Below are positions 41,127-49,603 of a DNA stretch of 64,000 bases, piece by piece (positions within the stretch are counted from its first letter, which is position 1; each line of letters opens with the position of its first letter). A program made the position numbers and the translations under genes. The notes beneath the pieces were generated by a model. That model did no database searches. It saw nothing but the letters and a program-made list of their open reading frames with translations, and was not told the origin of the DNA. The DNA is from Brumimicrobium sp041655765 (GTDB taxonomy: Bacteria; Bacteroidota; Bacteroidia; Flavobacteriales_D; Crocinitomicaceae), in contig JBBAEU010000002.1 in NCBI GenBank assembly GCA_041655765.1, positions 124,001-188,000 on the forward strand, given 5' to 3'.

Positions 41127-42239
41127 ATGGGGCTATTTAAAACGCTTTTTGGTAAAAAAGAATTAAAAAAGCAAATTTCTAGAGAATCAACAAATAAAAA
41201 CTTCAGTACAGAATTAAAAATTAGTAACATTGAACGTCTGACTGACCAAGCTGTAAAAGTTAGTTTCGAAGTTCCTCTATTACATAGTGAAAAATATTTA
41301 TTTGAACCAGGTCAATACCTAAACATAAAGGTAAATATTAACGGAAATCAAGTCAAAAGATCTTATTCAATTTGTAGCGACGTTAATGAACCACTTTCTG
41401 TTGGAATTAAAGAAGTTGAAGATGGCTATGTTTCTAAATTCTTTAACCAAAATGCTAAGGTTGGACAAAAAGTCATTGTTAGTAAGCCAATGGGCGATTT
41501 TACAATTGATGAGGTAAAAGGACATTTTGTTGGAATTGCAGCTGGTAGTGGAATTACACCTATACTCTCAATTGCTAAAATGATTCAAAGAACTGATGGC
41601 GCGAAAATGGATTTGATTTATGGAAATCGAGATGATAAATCAATCATGTTTGAATCTGAATTGCAGGATTTCGACAAAGATAAGGTAAATGTAACACACA
41701 TTTTCTCTGAACAACAAAAGGATGGAGTTCTTTTTGGAATGATGACAGAAGAGATAATGGCAAATTATTTTAAAGAAAATTTGAATCTTGATGAAATTAA
41801 TGGCTTCTACATTTGTGGACCAGAGGCTGTTATCATTCATTCAAAAAATGCCTTACAAAAATTAGGCGTTTCTGATGATAAGATTCATTTCGAGTTATTT
41901 ACAACACCTGTAAGTTTAGAGCCAATTAATTCAAATAATGAAAAGTCTGACTTTAATGGTATATCGCAAGTAACAGTAATCCTTGATGAAGAAGAGGAAA
42001 CGTTTGAGTTGGTAGCTGATGGTGACACAATTTTAGAAGAAGCTGAATCGTATGGAATGGATGCTCCTTATTCTTGTCGCGGAGGAATTTGTAGTACTTG
42101 TAAAGCTAAAGTAGTTGAAGGTTCAGCCAAAATGGATCTAAACTATACACTCTCAAAAGAAGAAGTTCAAGAAGGTTTTATTTTGACTTGCCAAGCGCAT
42201 CCAACGAGTGAAAAAGTTAAGATTACGTATGACATTTAG
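41127..42239 (+). CDS. PaaE-like reductase: FAD/NAD(P)H module fused to [2Fe-2S] ferredoxin (copy 2)
   Basis: A 370-residue paralogue of the preceding gene with the same domain order: FAD site (EPGQYLNIK, KRSYSICSD), nucleotide site (AAGSGITPILSI, ICGPEAVI) and ferredoxin cysteines in SCRGGICSTC plus LTCQAHP. It has about 25 extra N-terminal residues (MGLFKTLFGKKELKKQ), basic and amphipathic, which could touch the membrane. Two non-identical electron carriers side by side suggest different partners or redox levels. The stop overlaps the dehydrogenase gene by 11 bases. Confidence 0.9.
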   Translation: MGLFKTLFGKKELKKQISRESTNKNFSTELKISNIERLTDQAVKVSFEVPLLHSEKYLFEPGQYLNIKVNINGNQVKRSYSICSDVNEPLSVGIKEVEDGYVSKFFNQNAKVGQKVIVSKPMGDFTIDEVKGHFVGIAAGSGITPILSIAKMIQRTDGAKMDLIYGNRDDKSIMFESELQDFDKDKVNVTHIFSEQQKDGVLFGMMTEEIMANYFKENLNLDEINGFYICGPEAVIIHSKNALQKLGVSDDKIHFELFTTPVSLEPINSNNEKSDFNGISQVTVILDEEEETFELVADGDTILEEAESYGMDAPYSCRGGICSTCKAKVVEGSAKMDLNYTLSKEEVQEGFILTCQAHPTSEKVKITYDI

Positions 42240-42921
42240 AACGATTGTTGTAATTGGCGCGAGTCGAGGAATAGGAGAGGAGATTGTTTTGCAATTGTCT
42301 CAGAATAAGGAGAATCACATTGTTGCTTTGTCGAGAAACGTCGAGGTAATGTCACAAAAATTCAATGCAGAAAACATATCTTTTTATCATTTTGATTTAT
42401 CATCTCAAAATATTCATAAAAATCTTTCAGAAATCTTCCAAAACATTCCAACCGTTGATATTTTAATTAATAATGCTGGGGTTTTAATAAAAAAACCTTT
42501 TTTAGAGTTAACAGAAAATGATTTAAAGAAAAGTTATCAAATAAACTCCATTGGATTAATCTGGGCAACAAAATTTTTTATCCCGAAAATGGAAAAAAAT
42601 GGGGGACATATTTTAAATATTTCAACGATGGGAGCTATTCAAGGAAGTGTTAAATTTCCAGGGTTAGTTGCTTATACATCTTCAAAAGCTGGCTTAACAA
42701 CCTTTACAGAGCTATTTGCTGAAGAATATAAAAATTCAAAAATAAAGATGAATTGTTTGTGCTTAGGTGCTGTCAAAACCGAAATGTTCGAGAAAGCTTT
42801 TCCAGATGGTGAAGCGCCAGTAACTGCTTCTGAAATGGCAGAATACATTGTCGATTTTTCTCTGAATGGTGCAAGATTTTACAATGGAAAAATTCTATCT
42901 GTTAGCTCTTCGACTCCATAA
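42229..42921 (+). CDS. Short-chain dehydrogenase/reductase
   Basis: From ATG 42229 the 230-residue protein begins MTFRTIVVIGASRGIGEE, placing the TGxxxGIG-type cofactor loop where classical SDRs have it; the ATG seven codons upstream only adds a basic stub inside the previous gene. The NNAGVL motif, the catalytic Ser strand (LNISTMGA) and Y-x3-K (AYTSSKAGL) are present. The 11-base overlap with the second reductase gene suggests a shared pathway, perhaps oxidation or reduction of the same substrate, but this is inference. Substrate unknown. Confidence 0.87.
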   Translation: MTFRTIVVIGASRGIGEEIVLQLSQNKENHIVALSRNVEVMSQKFNAENISFYHFDLSSQNIHKNLSEIFQNIPTVDILINNAGVLIKKPFLELTENDLKKSYQINSIGLIWATKFFIPKMEKNGGHILNISTMGAIQGSVKFPGLVAYTSSKAGLTTFTELFAEEYKNSKIKMNCLCLGAVKTEMFEKAFPDGEAPVTASEMAEYIVDFSLNGARFYNGKILSVSSSTP

Positions 42922-42980
42922 ACATTAACAGTAATCTATTTTTTCGAAATATTTCCTATGGGTTTATGTGACGAATCAGT

Positions 42981-42988
42981 TATATTTG
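42981..42988 (+). promoter_or_regulatory. -7 box of the lipoprotein-hydrolase pair
   Basis: TATATTTG fits TAnnTTTG; the transcript would start near 42995, ruling out the ATG at 42968 and supporting the ATG at 43010. Confidence 0.5.
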
Positions 42989-43009
42989 TATTCCAGTTTA
43001 GTAAATACT

Positions 43010-43732
43010 ATGATAAAAACAAGATTTACACTAATAACTATCCCATTGATTTTAGGATTGATCTCTTGTGGACCAACTAGATTTGTAGTGCCTTTAGCTA
43101 AAAATGAAAATGCTATTTCTGTTGATTTAGGAGGACCGCTTGCTAAAATTCCAGGAGTTTCTGTTATGCCAATTCCATTTACTTCAATTACTTATGGTAG
43201 AGGAATTACAAATGAACTTACTGTTCATGGTAGTTGGTACACAACAGGAGCGTTTTTTGGCGTTGCGCAAATTGGAGCGGGAGCAAGTTATGGGTTTTGG
43301 AAAAGTAAAGACTCAAAACATGGTTTTTCAGGAATGTTGGGATTTAATACAGCATTGGATTTCCCGACAAAGAATTTTAAATTTTGGCCGCAATTGGATG
43401 CGCATTATTATTGGAAATATAATGAACGTTCCCAAGTTCAAGATGATTTAATGGTTAGTGGAGGAAAACCACCTTCCAATGCACTGTATATCGGAATAGG
43501 AACTTGGTATGAATTGAACGGAACGAAAGCTCACGAACAAAGACAAACAACAAGGGTCGTCCCAATGTTAAATATTGGGCATGATTTAAACTGGAAGATG
43601 TGGAGCTTTAAGTTCGAAGTAAAACTAATCGCCCCATTTTCGTCCAACGAGAATGTTGTATTGGATTATATTAGTGCGACAGGTAAAACGGGAGCAACAG
43701 GAATTTATTTAGGATTTACAAGAAAATTTTAG
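43010..43732 (+). CDS. Putative outer-membrane lipoprotein
   Basis: Starting at 43010 the protein has 240 residues and a lipoprotein signal (LILGLISC, Cys around residue 20). The body is rich in Gly and aromatic residues with alternating strands (ITYGRGITNELTVHGSWY, GAGASYGFWKSK) and ends in Phe after GIYLGFTRKF, which suggests a barrel-like or barrel-associated protein. I do not recognise the family. The next gene starts three bases after its stop, so both are co-transcribed. The start at 42968 is rejected because it precedes the predicted transcript start. Confidence 0.7.
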   Translation: MIKTRFTLITIPLILGLISCGPTRFVVPLAKNENAISVDLGGPLAKIPGVSVMPIPFTSITYGRGITNELTVHGSWYTTGAFFGVAQIGAGASYGFWKSKDSKHGFSGMLGFNTALDFPTKNFKFWPQLDAHYYWKYNERSQVQDDLMVSGGKPPSNALYIGIGTWYELNGTKAHEQRQTTRVVPMLNIGHDLNWKMWSFKFEVKLIAPFSSNENVVLDYISATGKTGATGIYLGFTRKF

Positions 43733-43735
43733 AAG

Positions 43736-44635
43736 ATGAAAAAATTAATTGGCTTTCTATTTATTGGGTTTTTGTTTATCTCTGTTGGATGTAGAAAAAG
43801 ACTGGATAGTTTTCTATTTAATGGAGAAAAAGTAGAAGCATATTTACTCGATAATTATAGTGACGGTGAATTATCAGATTTACCGAATAGTTATTTTGTT
43901 CCCAAAGAAGATATTCATCAATTCAAGTATAAAATTATTGATAATGGCGAGGAGTTAAACATTGCTGCAATCTATGTAGGAAAAGAAAGTCAACTCTCAC
44001 AAGATACCATTATTTTATATTGCCATGGTAATGCTAAACACATGGATAATTACTGGAATCGACAGAAATTATTAAGATACGCTGGAGGAAATGGCAGATA
44101 CGGTGTTTTGATGTTTGATTATCCTGGATATGGAATGTCGGACGGAAAACCAACTGAAGAAAATATGTATGAAGCAGCAAATGGTGCGTTAAAATGGTTG
44201 AAAAACAAAGGAGTAACAAATGACAGATTGGTTATTTATGGTTATTCACTTGGTAGTGCTCCAGCAACACGTATTGCGAGCAATAGTACTTTTGCATTAC
44301 AACCCAGTAAATTAATCTTGGAAGCTCCATTTGCAAGTAGCGAAGTGATGGTTCAAGATGCATCATTAGTAAATATGCCCGCTTCATACTTTGTAGATGT
44401 TGAAATTGATAATGCTGAACAAATTAAGCAATGTGTTGTTCCTTTATTGTGGATTCATGGAATTAATGACGATTTTTTATCAATTGAATCGCACGGAAGA
44501 TTAGTTTATAACAACCATTATAATAGCTGGAAAAGAAAAATTGAAGTGTTGGGGGCAGGACACAGCGATGTACCAACCTTTATTGGTTACGAACAATATG
44601 CAAATAAAATTCACGAATTTATTAAGCAAGATTAG
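43736..44635 (+). CDS. Alpha/beta hydrolase lipoprotein
   Basis: The 299-residue protein has a lipobox (LFISVGC, Cys19) and an alpha/beta-hydrolase domain: LYCHGNAKHMDNYW (oxyanion region), FDYPGYGMSDG, the nucleophile elbow IYGYSLGSAPA, the acid strand WIHGINDDFL and the catalytic His in GAGHSDVP. It resembles the BEM46/ABHD13-like family of serine hydrolases. It would be tethered to a membrane by the lipid. It is coupled to the preceding lipoprotein gene; no substrate can be inferred. Confidence 0.88.
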   Translation: MKKLIGFLFIGFLFISVGCRKRLDSFLFNGEKVEAYLLDNYSDGELSDLPNSYFVPKEDIHQFKYKIIDNGEELNIAAIYVGKESQLSQDTIILYCHGNAKHMDNYWNRQKLLRYAGGNGRYGVLMFDYPGYGMSDGKPTEENMYEAANGALKWLKNKGVTNDRLVIYGYSLGSAPATRIASNSTFALQPSKLILEAPFASSEVMVQDASLVNMPASYFVDVEIDNAEQIKQCVVPLLWIHGINDDFLSIESHGRLVYNNHYNSWKRKIEVLGAGHSDVPTFIGYEQYANKIHEFIKQD

Positions 44636-44729
44636 TTAAAGTTTAAAAAATATTAAAACTTTATTAAGATTAAAAGCAACCAAAAGCAATAAAGTTACGT
44701 TTTTCAAGTGAAAAAATATTTTAAAATAG

Positions 44730-47420
44730 ATGTTTAAAAAAGGAATCATATTTATATTTTTAATGATTGTTCCATATAGTTTCTCTCAAAACACTTTATG
44801 TGTTGGTGATGATGGTACATTTTGTGTAGGAACAAGTATAACCATTGAAAACTGTGGCAACGCTTCTGGTGGTCTTGATGTAGGGTTGCTATTAGACAAT
44901 CCAACTTATGTTTCATTAACAGATGACAAATTTTCAGGAGTCATACCAATGGGATTTGTCTTCAATTTTTACGGTATCGACTATAATAAATGTCTTATTG
45001 GTTCAAATGGAATGATTTCTTTTGATTTATCCAAAGCAAATGGATATAACGGTTGGTCGTTAAACGGAAATCCTTTGCCATCTACTGGGGCACCTGGTGA
45101 CGCAAGAAATGCAGCAATGTTATGTTATCACGATATTAATCCAAATCAAGGCGGTGTTATTGCTTATCAATCTATGGGTACAGCACCTAATAGACAATTT
45201 GTGGTTGTATATTCAAATATTCCTATGTTCTCTACTGCAGAATGTAATTATATGGCTGTGGTATTCTACGAAACTTCAAACATCATTGAATATTATATTT
45301 CTTTTAAACCTACATCACCTACTTGGAACAGTAGTTTAGCAATTCAAGGTGTACAAAATGCATCGGGAACAGTAGCACACACAACACCTGGAAGAAATAA
45401 TACTGTCTGGTCAGCTTCAAATGATGCCGTACGTTATCAACCAACTGCTCCAAATAATACAACAGCTTATACAATTAGCAATATTCCTTTTTTTCCAATT
45501 CTTGAAAGCAATGCTAGTTTTGAATGGAAGGACACAGATGGGAATACTTATCCTTATAATAATGGTAACTTGGTTATTAACTCTGTTGTTCCAGGAACCA
45601 GAGGCTACTTCATGTCTGTAGCTGGGGCTTCATGTAATTCACAGGTTGGTGCTGTATCAGATACATCATTTATAACAGGTGTAAGCTCAAGTGTTACGGC
45701 AACTGTAATTGATGATATCTGTTCTGCTGGAATTGGTAGTGTGAGCGCAACTCCTATATCAGGACAATCCCCTTATACTTATAACTGGCCAGCTTTGGGT
45801 TCTACAGATCAGGTTGTGAATGGTGTTTCAGCAGGAACTTACGTCGTAAATATGACAGATGGTATGGGATGTTCTTCTTCAGCAACTGTAGTTGTTGGCG
45901 ATACTCCAGCTACTTACCCAACGTCATCAACCTTGGTTTCATGTCCTGGTGGAAACGATGGTACAGCAACAGTAAGCATGGTACCTGAATTAGGAAATGT
46001 TACCTATCAATGGAACGACCCAAATCAACAAACTACAAGTCAGGCTGTAGGATTATCTGCAGGAACGTATGAATGTGTTGTATCATCTGACGTGGGATGT
46101 CAAAATACAATAACGGTTGTTGTTGATGAAATCCCTGGTATGCAGGTTCAGTGGACCAATGTTCAAGATGTAACTTGTAATAGTGGATCTGATGGTCAAG
46201 CAACTGCAGTTGTTACACAAGGTACACAACCTTATTTTTATAGCTGGTCAAACTCTGATTCAGATACACAAACGGCTGATAATTTGGCTTTTGGGACGCA
46301 TACTTTGACGATAACTGATGTTAATGGATGTATTGTAAATGAAGATATTCAAATTAATCAACCTCAAGCATTGTTTGTTGATATGATTTCCGCAGATACA
46401 ATCGTCTGTATTGGTGATACTGCAGTTTTGAAAGCTCAAGGTGGGGGCGGAAGTAGCGATTATATTTATGAATGGTATGAAAATGGTATCTTTCTTGGAA
46501 ATACACAAAACATAACCGTAGAACCAACTTTTGAAAATGTTGAATATACTTTGATTCTGAAAGAAGTGTGTGGCTCTCCTTCAGCTACAGATTATACCAC
46601 GGTTTCTTGGCCACCAGAAGTTCAAGTAATGGTATTGCCAGACACAACTGGAGGCTGTCACCCTGTTGAAATTACTTTTGAAAATACAACAAGTACAACT
46701 GACCCGATTGACTATACAGTATGGAGATTTAGCGACGGAGGCATAGACACTGTTCAAAATGCAGCCCCTATAAAACATACTTTTGGATTGGGACCATGGG
46801 ATGTGAGCATGGAAGTTGTTACAACACGTGGCTGTGTGTATAATCAAAATTTCCCCTATTTAGTTGAAGGATATCCTATCCCTGAACCAAATTTTTATGG
46901 TAATCCGAGTCCAGTAACAATGATTGACCCAGTAGTACAACTTTATAGTCAATCCAGTAGCGATGCTGCCAATTATACATGGAACATGGAAGGAGGAACA
47001 CCCAATTATTCTACAGCAAAAGACCCAATTGTAAAATATCCAACAAATATTGTTGACGATTATCCAGTTACTTTGATTGTTGAAAATGAGTTCCATTGTG
47101 TTGATTCAATTACTAGAATAATTAGTGTGGTGAATGAGGTTTTATTCTTTGCACCAAATTCATTTACACCAGATGGAGATGGATTTAATGAAAACTGGAG
47201 AGTACACGTGTCTGGAATAGATATTTATAATTTTAATTTACAAGTGTTTAACCGATGGGGAGAAATAGTGTTCGAATCAAATGACGCTAATTCAACTTGG
47301 GATGGTACCTATGGTTCTAAGAGATTGCCTGAAGGAACTTATATCTGGAGAGCAACAGCTACGGATTATCACAATGATAATAAGTATGAATTTGACGGTC
47401 ACGTAACAATATTAAGATAG
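44730..47420 (+). CDS. Large surface protein with SprB-like repeats and CHU_C (T9SS type B) domain
   Basis: The 896-residue protein has a signal peptide (to about 19, PYSFSQ), an N-terminal lectin-like region (about 20-320), three SprB-type repeats at about 322-390, 391-467 and 468-547 (each with CxxGxxGxAT..., Y-x-W and GTY/GTH...C), Ig/PKD-like domains at about 548-800, and a CHU_C sorting domain at 808-896 (FAPNSFTPDGDGFNENW, FNRWGEIVFES, LPEGTYIWRATA, HVTILR). SprB itself is the gliding adhesin of Flavobacterium johnsoniae; the repeats here support a surface filament or adhesin but not gliding as such. It seems to be a single-gene transcript. Confidence 0.88.
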   Translation: MFKKGIIFIFLMIVPYSFSQNTLCVGDDGTFCVGTSITIENCGNASGGLDVGLLLDNPTYVSLTDDKFSGVIPMGFVFNFYGIDYNKCLIGSNGMISFDLSKANGYNGWSLNGNPLPSTGAPGDARNAAMLCYHDINPNQGGVIAYQSMGTAPNRQFVVVYSNIPMFSTAECNYMAVVFYETSNIIEYYISFKPTSPTWNSSLAIQGVQNASGTVAHTTPGRNNTVWSASNDAVRYQPTAPNNTTAYTISNIPFFPILESNASFEWKDTDGNTYPYNNGNLVINSVVPGTRGYFMSVAGASCNSQVGAVSDTSFITGVSSSVTATVIDDICSAGIGSVSATPISGQSPYTYNWPALGSTDQVVNGVSAGTYVVNMTDGMGCSSSATVVVGDTPATYPTSSTLVSCPGGNDGTATVSMVPELGNVTYQWNDPNQQTTSQAVGLSAGTYECVVSSDVGCQNTITVVVDEIPGMQVQWTNVQDVTCNSGSDGQATAVVTQGTQPYFYSWSNSDSDTQTADNLAFGTHTLTITDVNGCIVNEDIQINQPQALFVDMISADTIVCIGDTAVLKAQGGGGSSDYIYEWYENGIFLGNTQNITVEPTFENVEYTLILKEVCGSPSATDYTTVSWPPEVQVMVLPDTTGGCHPVEITFENTTSTTDPIDYTVWRFSDGGIDTVQNAAPIKHTFGLGPWDVSMEVVTTRGCVYNQNFPYLVEGYPIPEPNFYGNPSPVTMIDPVVQLYSQSSSDAANYTWNMEGGTPNYSTAKDPIVKYPTNIVDDYPVTLIVENEFHCVDSITRIISVVNEVLFFAPNSFTPDGDGFNENWRVHVSGIDIYNFNLQVFNRWGEIVFESNDANSTWDGTYGSKRLPEGTYIWRATATDYHNDNKYEFDGHVTILR

Positions 47421-47432
47421 TAGTTTAGTTTT

Positions 47433-47480
47433 CCTTGTCAGATTTGATTCTCATACCTCGTAAATATAAATCTGACAAGG
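47433..47480. terminator. Long inverted repeat between the surface protein gene and rpsP
   Basis: CCTTGTCAGATTT (47433-47445) pairs perfectly with AAATCTGACAAGG (47468-47480) around a 22-base loop, and flanking T/A bases can extend the stem. It starts 12 bases after the stop and probably ends that transcript, although no T-run follows. Confidence 0.55.
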
Positions 47481-47554
47481 GAAATAAACGAAAATTTATC
47501 ACTTTCTATTTATTAACAGAAATTCACTCATCATTTGTGAATTTTTAATGAGTA

Positions 47555-47589
47555 TTTGGATAATAATCAGATTTAATTTTCTATCTTTG
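47555..47589 (+). promoter_or_regulatory. Promoter of rpsP-rimM-trmN6
   Basis: TTTG (47555-47558) and TATCTTTG (47582-47589) are 23 bases apart, at the long end of the Bacteroidota spacing. The leader of about 50 bases contains a small hairpin (TGGGG / CTCCA, about 47611-47627). Confidence 0.55.
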
Positions 47590-47646
47590 CAACCTTAATT
47601 AAATTATTAACTGGGGTTTCGTACTCCAACCAATAACAAAAAATGT

Positions 47647-48345
47647 ATGGCAACAAAAATTAGATTGCAAAGACACGGTAAGAAAGGATATGCTTTCTAC
47701 CACGTAGTAGCTGCTGATTCACGTTCTAAACGTGATGGTAAGTTCATCGAAAAATTAGGAACGTACAACCCAAATACGAATCCTGCAACTATCGATATCA
47801 ACTTCGATAGAACTTTATATTGGGTATCTGTGGGTGCTGAAATGACTGATACTGCACGTGCAATTTTATCTTATAAAGGTGTCCTTTATAAAAATCACCT
47901 AATTAAAGGTGTTAAAAAAGGAGCATTGACTGAAGCAGATGTGGAGAAAAAGTTTGAAGCATGGCTGAAAGAACAAGAAGCTAAAATTGAGAAAAAAGCT
48001 AAAGGTCATGTATCTGCTCAAGAAAAAGCAAAGGCTGAACGTTTGGCTGCTGAAAAAGTAAAAAACGAAGCAAAAGCAAAAGAAATTGCTGATGCAAACA
48101 CACCTGAACCAGAAGTAGAAGAAAGTCCTGTAGATGAAGCTGCTGAAGAAGCTACAGCGGAAGCAACTGCTCCTGTTGAAGAAGAAGTCAAGGAAGAGAC
48201 AAAGGAAGAGGTGAAAGTAGAGGATTCAGCTCCAGCTGAAGAAGTAAAGGCTGAAGAAACTGAAAAGAAAGAAGAGGAAACTCCGAAAACTGAAGAACCT
48301 AAAGCAGAAGCGAAAGAAGATACAAAAACTGACGAAGAGAAGTAA
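47647..48345 (+). CDS. rpsP: 30S ribosomal protein S16 with long acidic C-terminal extension
   Basis: Residues 1 to about 85 are a normal S16 (MATKIRLQRHGKKGYAFYHVV, SRSKRDGKFIEKLGTYNP, LYWVSVGAEMTDTARAIL), a protein needed for 30S assembly. The total of 232 residues is far above the 80-90 of most bacteria. The extra part has a charged helical segment (about 95-145) and then a tail made almost only of Glu, Lys, Ala, Pro, Thr and Val (about 148-232). Bacteroidota S16 is often extended, but I cannot tell whether this length is usual. It heads an operon with rimM and trmN6. Confidence 0.95.
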   Translation: MATKIRLQRHGKKGYAFYHVVAADSRSKRDGKFIEKLGTYNPNTNPATIDINFDRTLYWVSVGAEMTDTARAILSYKGVLYKNHLIKGVKKGALTEADVEKKFEAWLKEQEAKIEKKAKGHVSAQEKAKAERLAAEKVKNEAKAKEIADANTPEPEVEESPVDEAAEEATAEATAPVEEEVKEETKEEVKVEDSAPAEEVKAEETEKKEEETPKTEEPKAEAKEDTKTDEEK

Positions 48346-48356
48346 TCAGATTTGTT

Positions 48357-48896
48357 ATGAATAAAGCAGACTGCTTTAAACTAGGTCATGTAGCGAAACT
48401 TCACGGATATAAAGGTGAAGTTTCGCTTTTTTTTGACACTAAAAATCCTGAAAAATTTTCTGAATTAGAATTTATATTCATAGAAATTAATGGGAATTTA
48501 ACGCCGTTCTTTATCGAATCTTTACAGATGAAAAATAAAGGAATGGTGAAAGTGAAATTTGAAGGGATTGATGATGAAACAGATGCAAAATCCCTCCTAA
48601 AAAAAAACATCTATGTGCCTCTTTCTAGTTTACCTGCATCTGAAGATAATGAAGAGTTTAATGACTTTGAATTTATCGGATTTAAAGTAGTAGATAAGAA
48701 TTTTGGCGATGTAGGAAAGGTTGAGCAATTTATTGACTTAACGAATAATCCTTTATTTCAAGTTTTTAATGAAGAACTGCAAAAAGAAGTACTTCTACCA
48801 CTTGCTGGTGATATCATTCAAAAAATAGATAGAGCAAACAGAGTTTTGCACATAGAAGCTCCAGAAGGATTGATTGAATTGTATCTTGAAGATTAA
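48357..48896 (+). CDS. rimM: 16S rRNA processing protein RimM
   Basis: RimM helps fold the 30S head and binds S19. The 179-residue protein has the N-terminal barrel (KLGHVAKLHGYKGEVSLFF) and the C-terminal PRC-barrel (GFKVVDKNFGDVGKVEQF ... LLPLAGDIIQKIDRANRVLHIEAPEGLIELY). Normal length. It starts 11 bases after rpsP, the common rpsP-rimM pairing of bacteria, which makes the call secure. Confidence 0.95.
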   Translation: MNKADCFKLGHVAKLHGYKGEVSLFFDTKNPEKFSELEFIFIEINGNLTPFFIESLQMKNKGMVKVKFEGIDDETDAKSLLKKNIYVPLSSLPASEDNEEFNDFEFIGFKVVDKNFGDVGKVEQFIDLTNNPLFQVFNEELQKEVLLPLAGDIIQKIDRANRVLHIEAPEGLIELYLED

Positions 48897-48907
48897 TTTA
48901 TCCAATT

Positions 48908-49603
48908 ATGTCTGTATTCAGGTTTAAAAATTTTGATATTCATCAAGATGAAAACGTACAAAAAATTAGTACAGACTCAATGATTTTGGGCGCTCTTGTT
49001 GAAGGAAAAAAAGCCAAAAATATTTTAGATGTTGGAACAGGAACAGGAGTGATTGCACTGATGTTAGCCCAAAAATTTCCAACCAGTAAGGTGATTGGGT
49101 TAGATATTGATTCCCATGCTGTTAAAACTGCTAATTTGAACTTTGAAAATTCGCCTTATGCCAATCGTATAGAAGCTGTTGAAATGAATTTTTTAGATTT
49201 TCAATCTCCTGTTTTGTTTGATAAAATCGTCGCAAATCCACCTTATTTTGATACAAAGATGTATCCTGAAAATGTACAACGAGCTTTGGCGCGCCACGAA
49301 ATAGGAATGAGTTTGTTTGAATTGATTGAACATGCAAAGAATTTGTTGACTAGAAATGGTCAACTTTGGATAATTCTACCAGCAAATCGTACAGTTGAGT
49401 TGTTACATAGAGGCTTAAGTCTTTTTTTAGTTAAAAGAATTAAAATTTATGGTAAACCAAATAATCATGTAAGGGATGTTCTTGTGTTCTGCAAAAATCC
49501 AATAATGGCAAGCGAAGAGTCTCTAGTAATTCGATATAAAAATGGAAATTACACTGATTTGTACAAAAATTTAACGAAGGACTTTCATTTTAATCAATTG
49601 TGA
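48908..49603 (+). CDS. trmN6: tRNA1(Val) (adenine37-N6)-methyltransferase
   Basis: The 231-residue protein has the SAM-binding motif LDVGTGTGVIALMLA, the acidic end of strand 2 (VIGLDIDSHAV) and the catalytic NPPY tetrad in IVANPPYFD typical of N6-adenine methyltransferases. The RFKNFDIHQDENVQKISTDSMILGA start is that of the YfiC/TrmN6 family. It is 11 bases after rimM in the same operon. The last 33 bases overlap the end of the opposite-strand hydrolase gene. Confidence 0.85.
   Translation: MSVFRFKNFDIHQDENVQKISTDSMILGALVEGKKAKNILDVGTGTGVIALMLAQKFPTSKVIGLDIDSHAVKTANLNFENSPYANRIEAVEMNFLDFQSPVLFDKIVANPPYFDTKMYPENVQRALARHEIGMSLFELIEHAKNLLTRNGQLWIILPANRTVELLHRGLSLFLVKRIKIYGKPNNHVRDVLVFCKNPIMASEESLVIRYKNGNYTDLYKNLTKDFHFNQL

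Noticed and set aside
47609..47632. tRNA-like fragment ending in ACCA before rpsP
   Set aside because: Only a short hairpin is present; there is no cloverleaf and no T-loop GGTTCGA.
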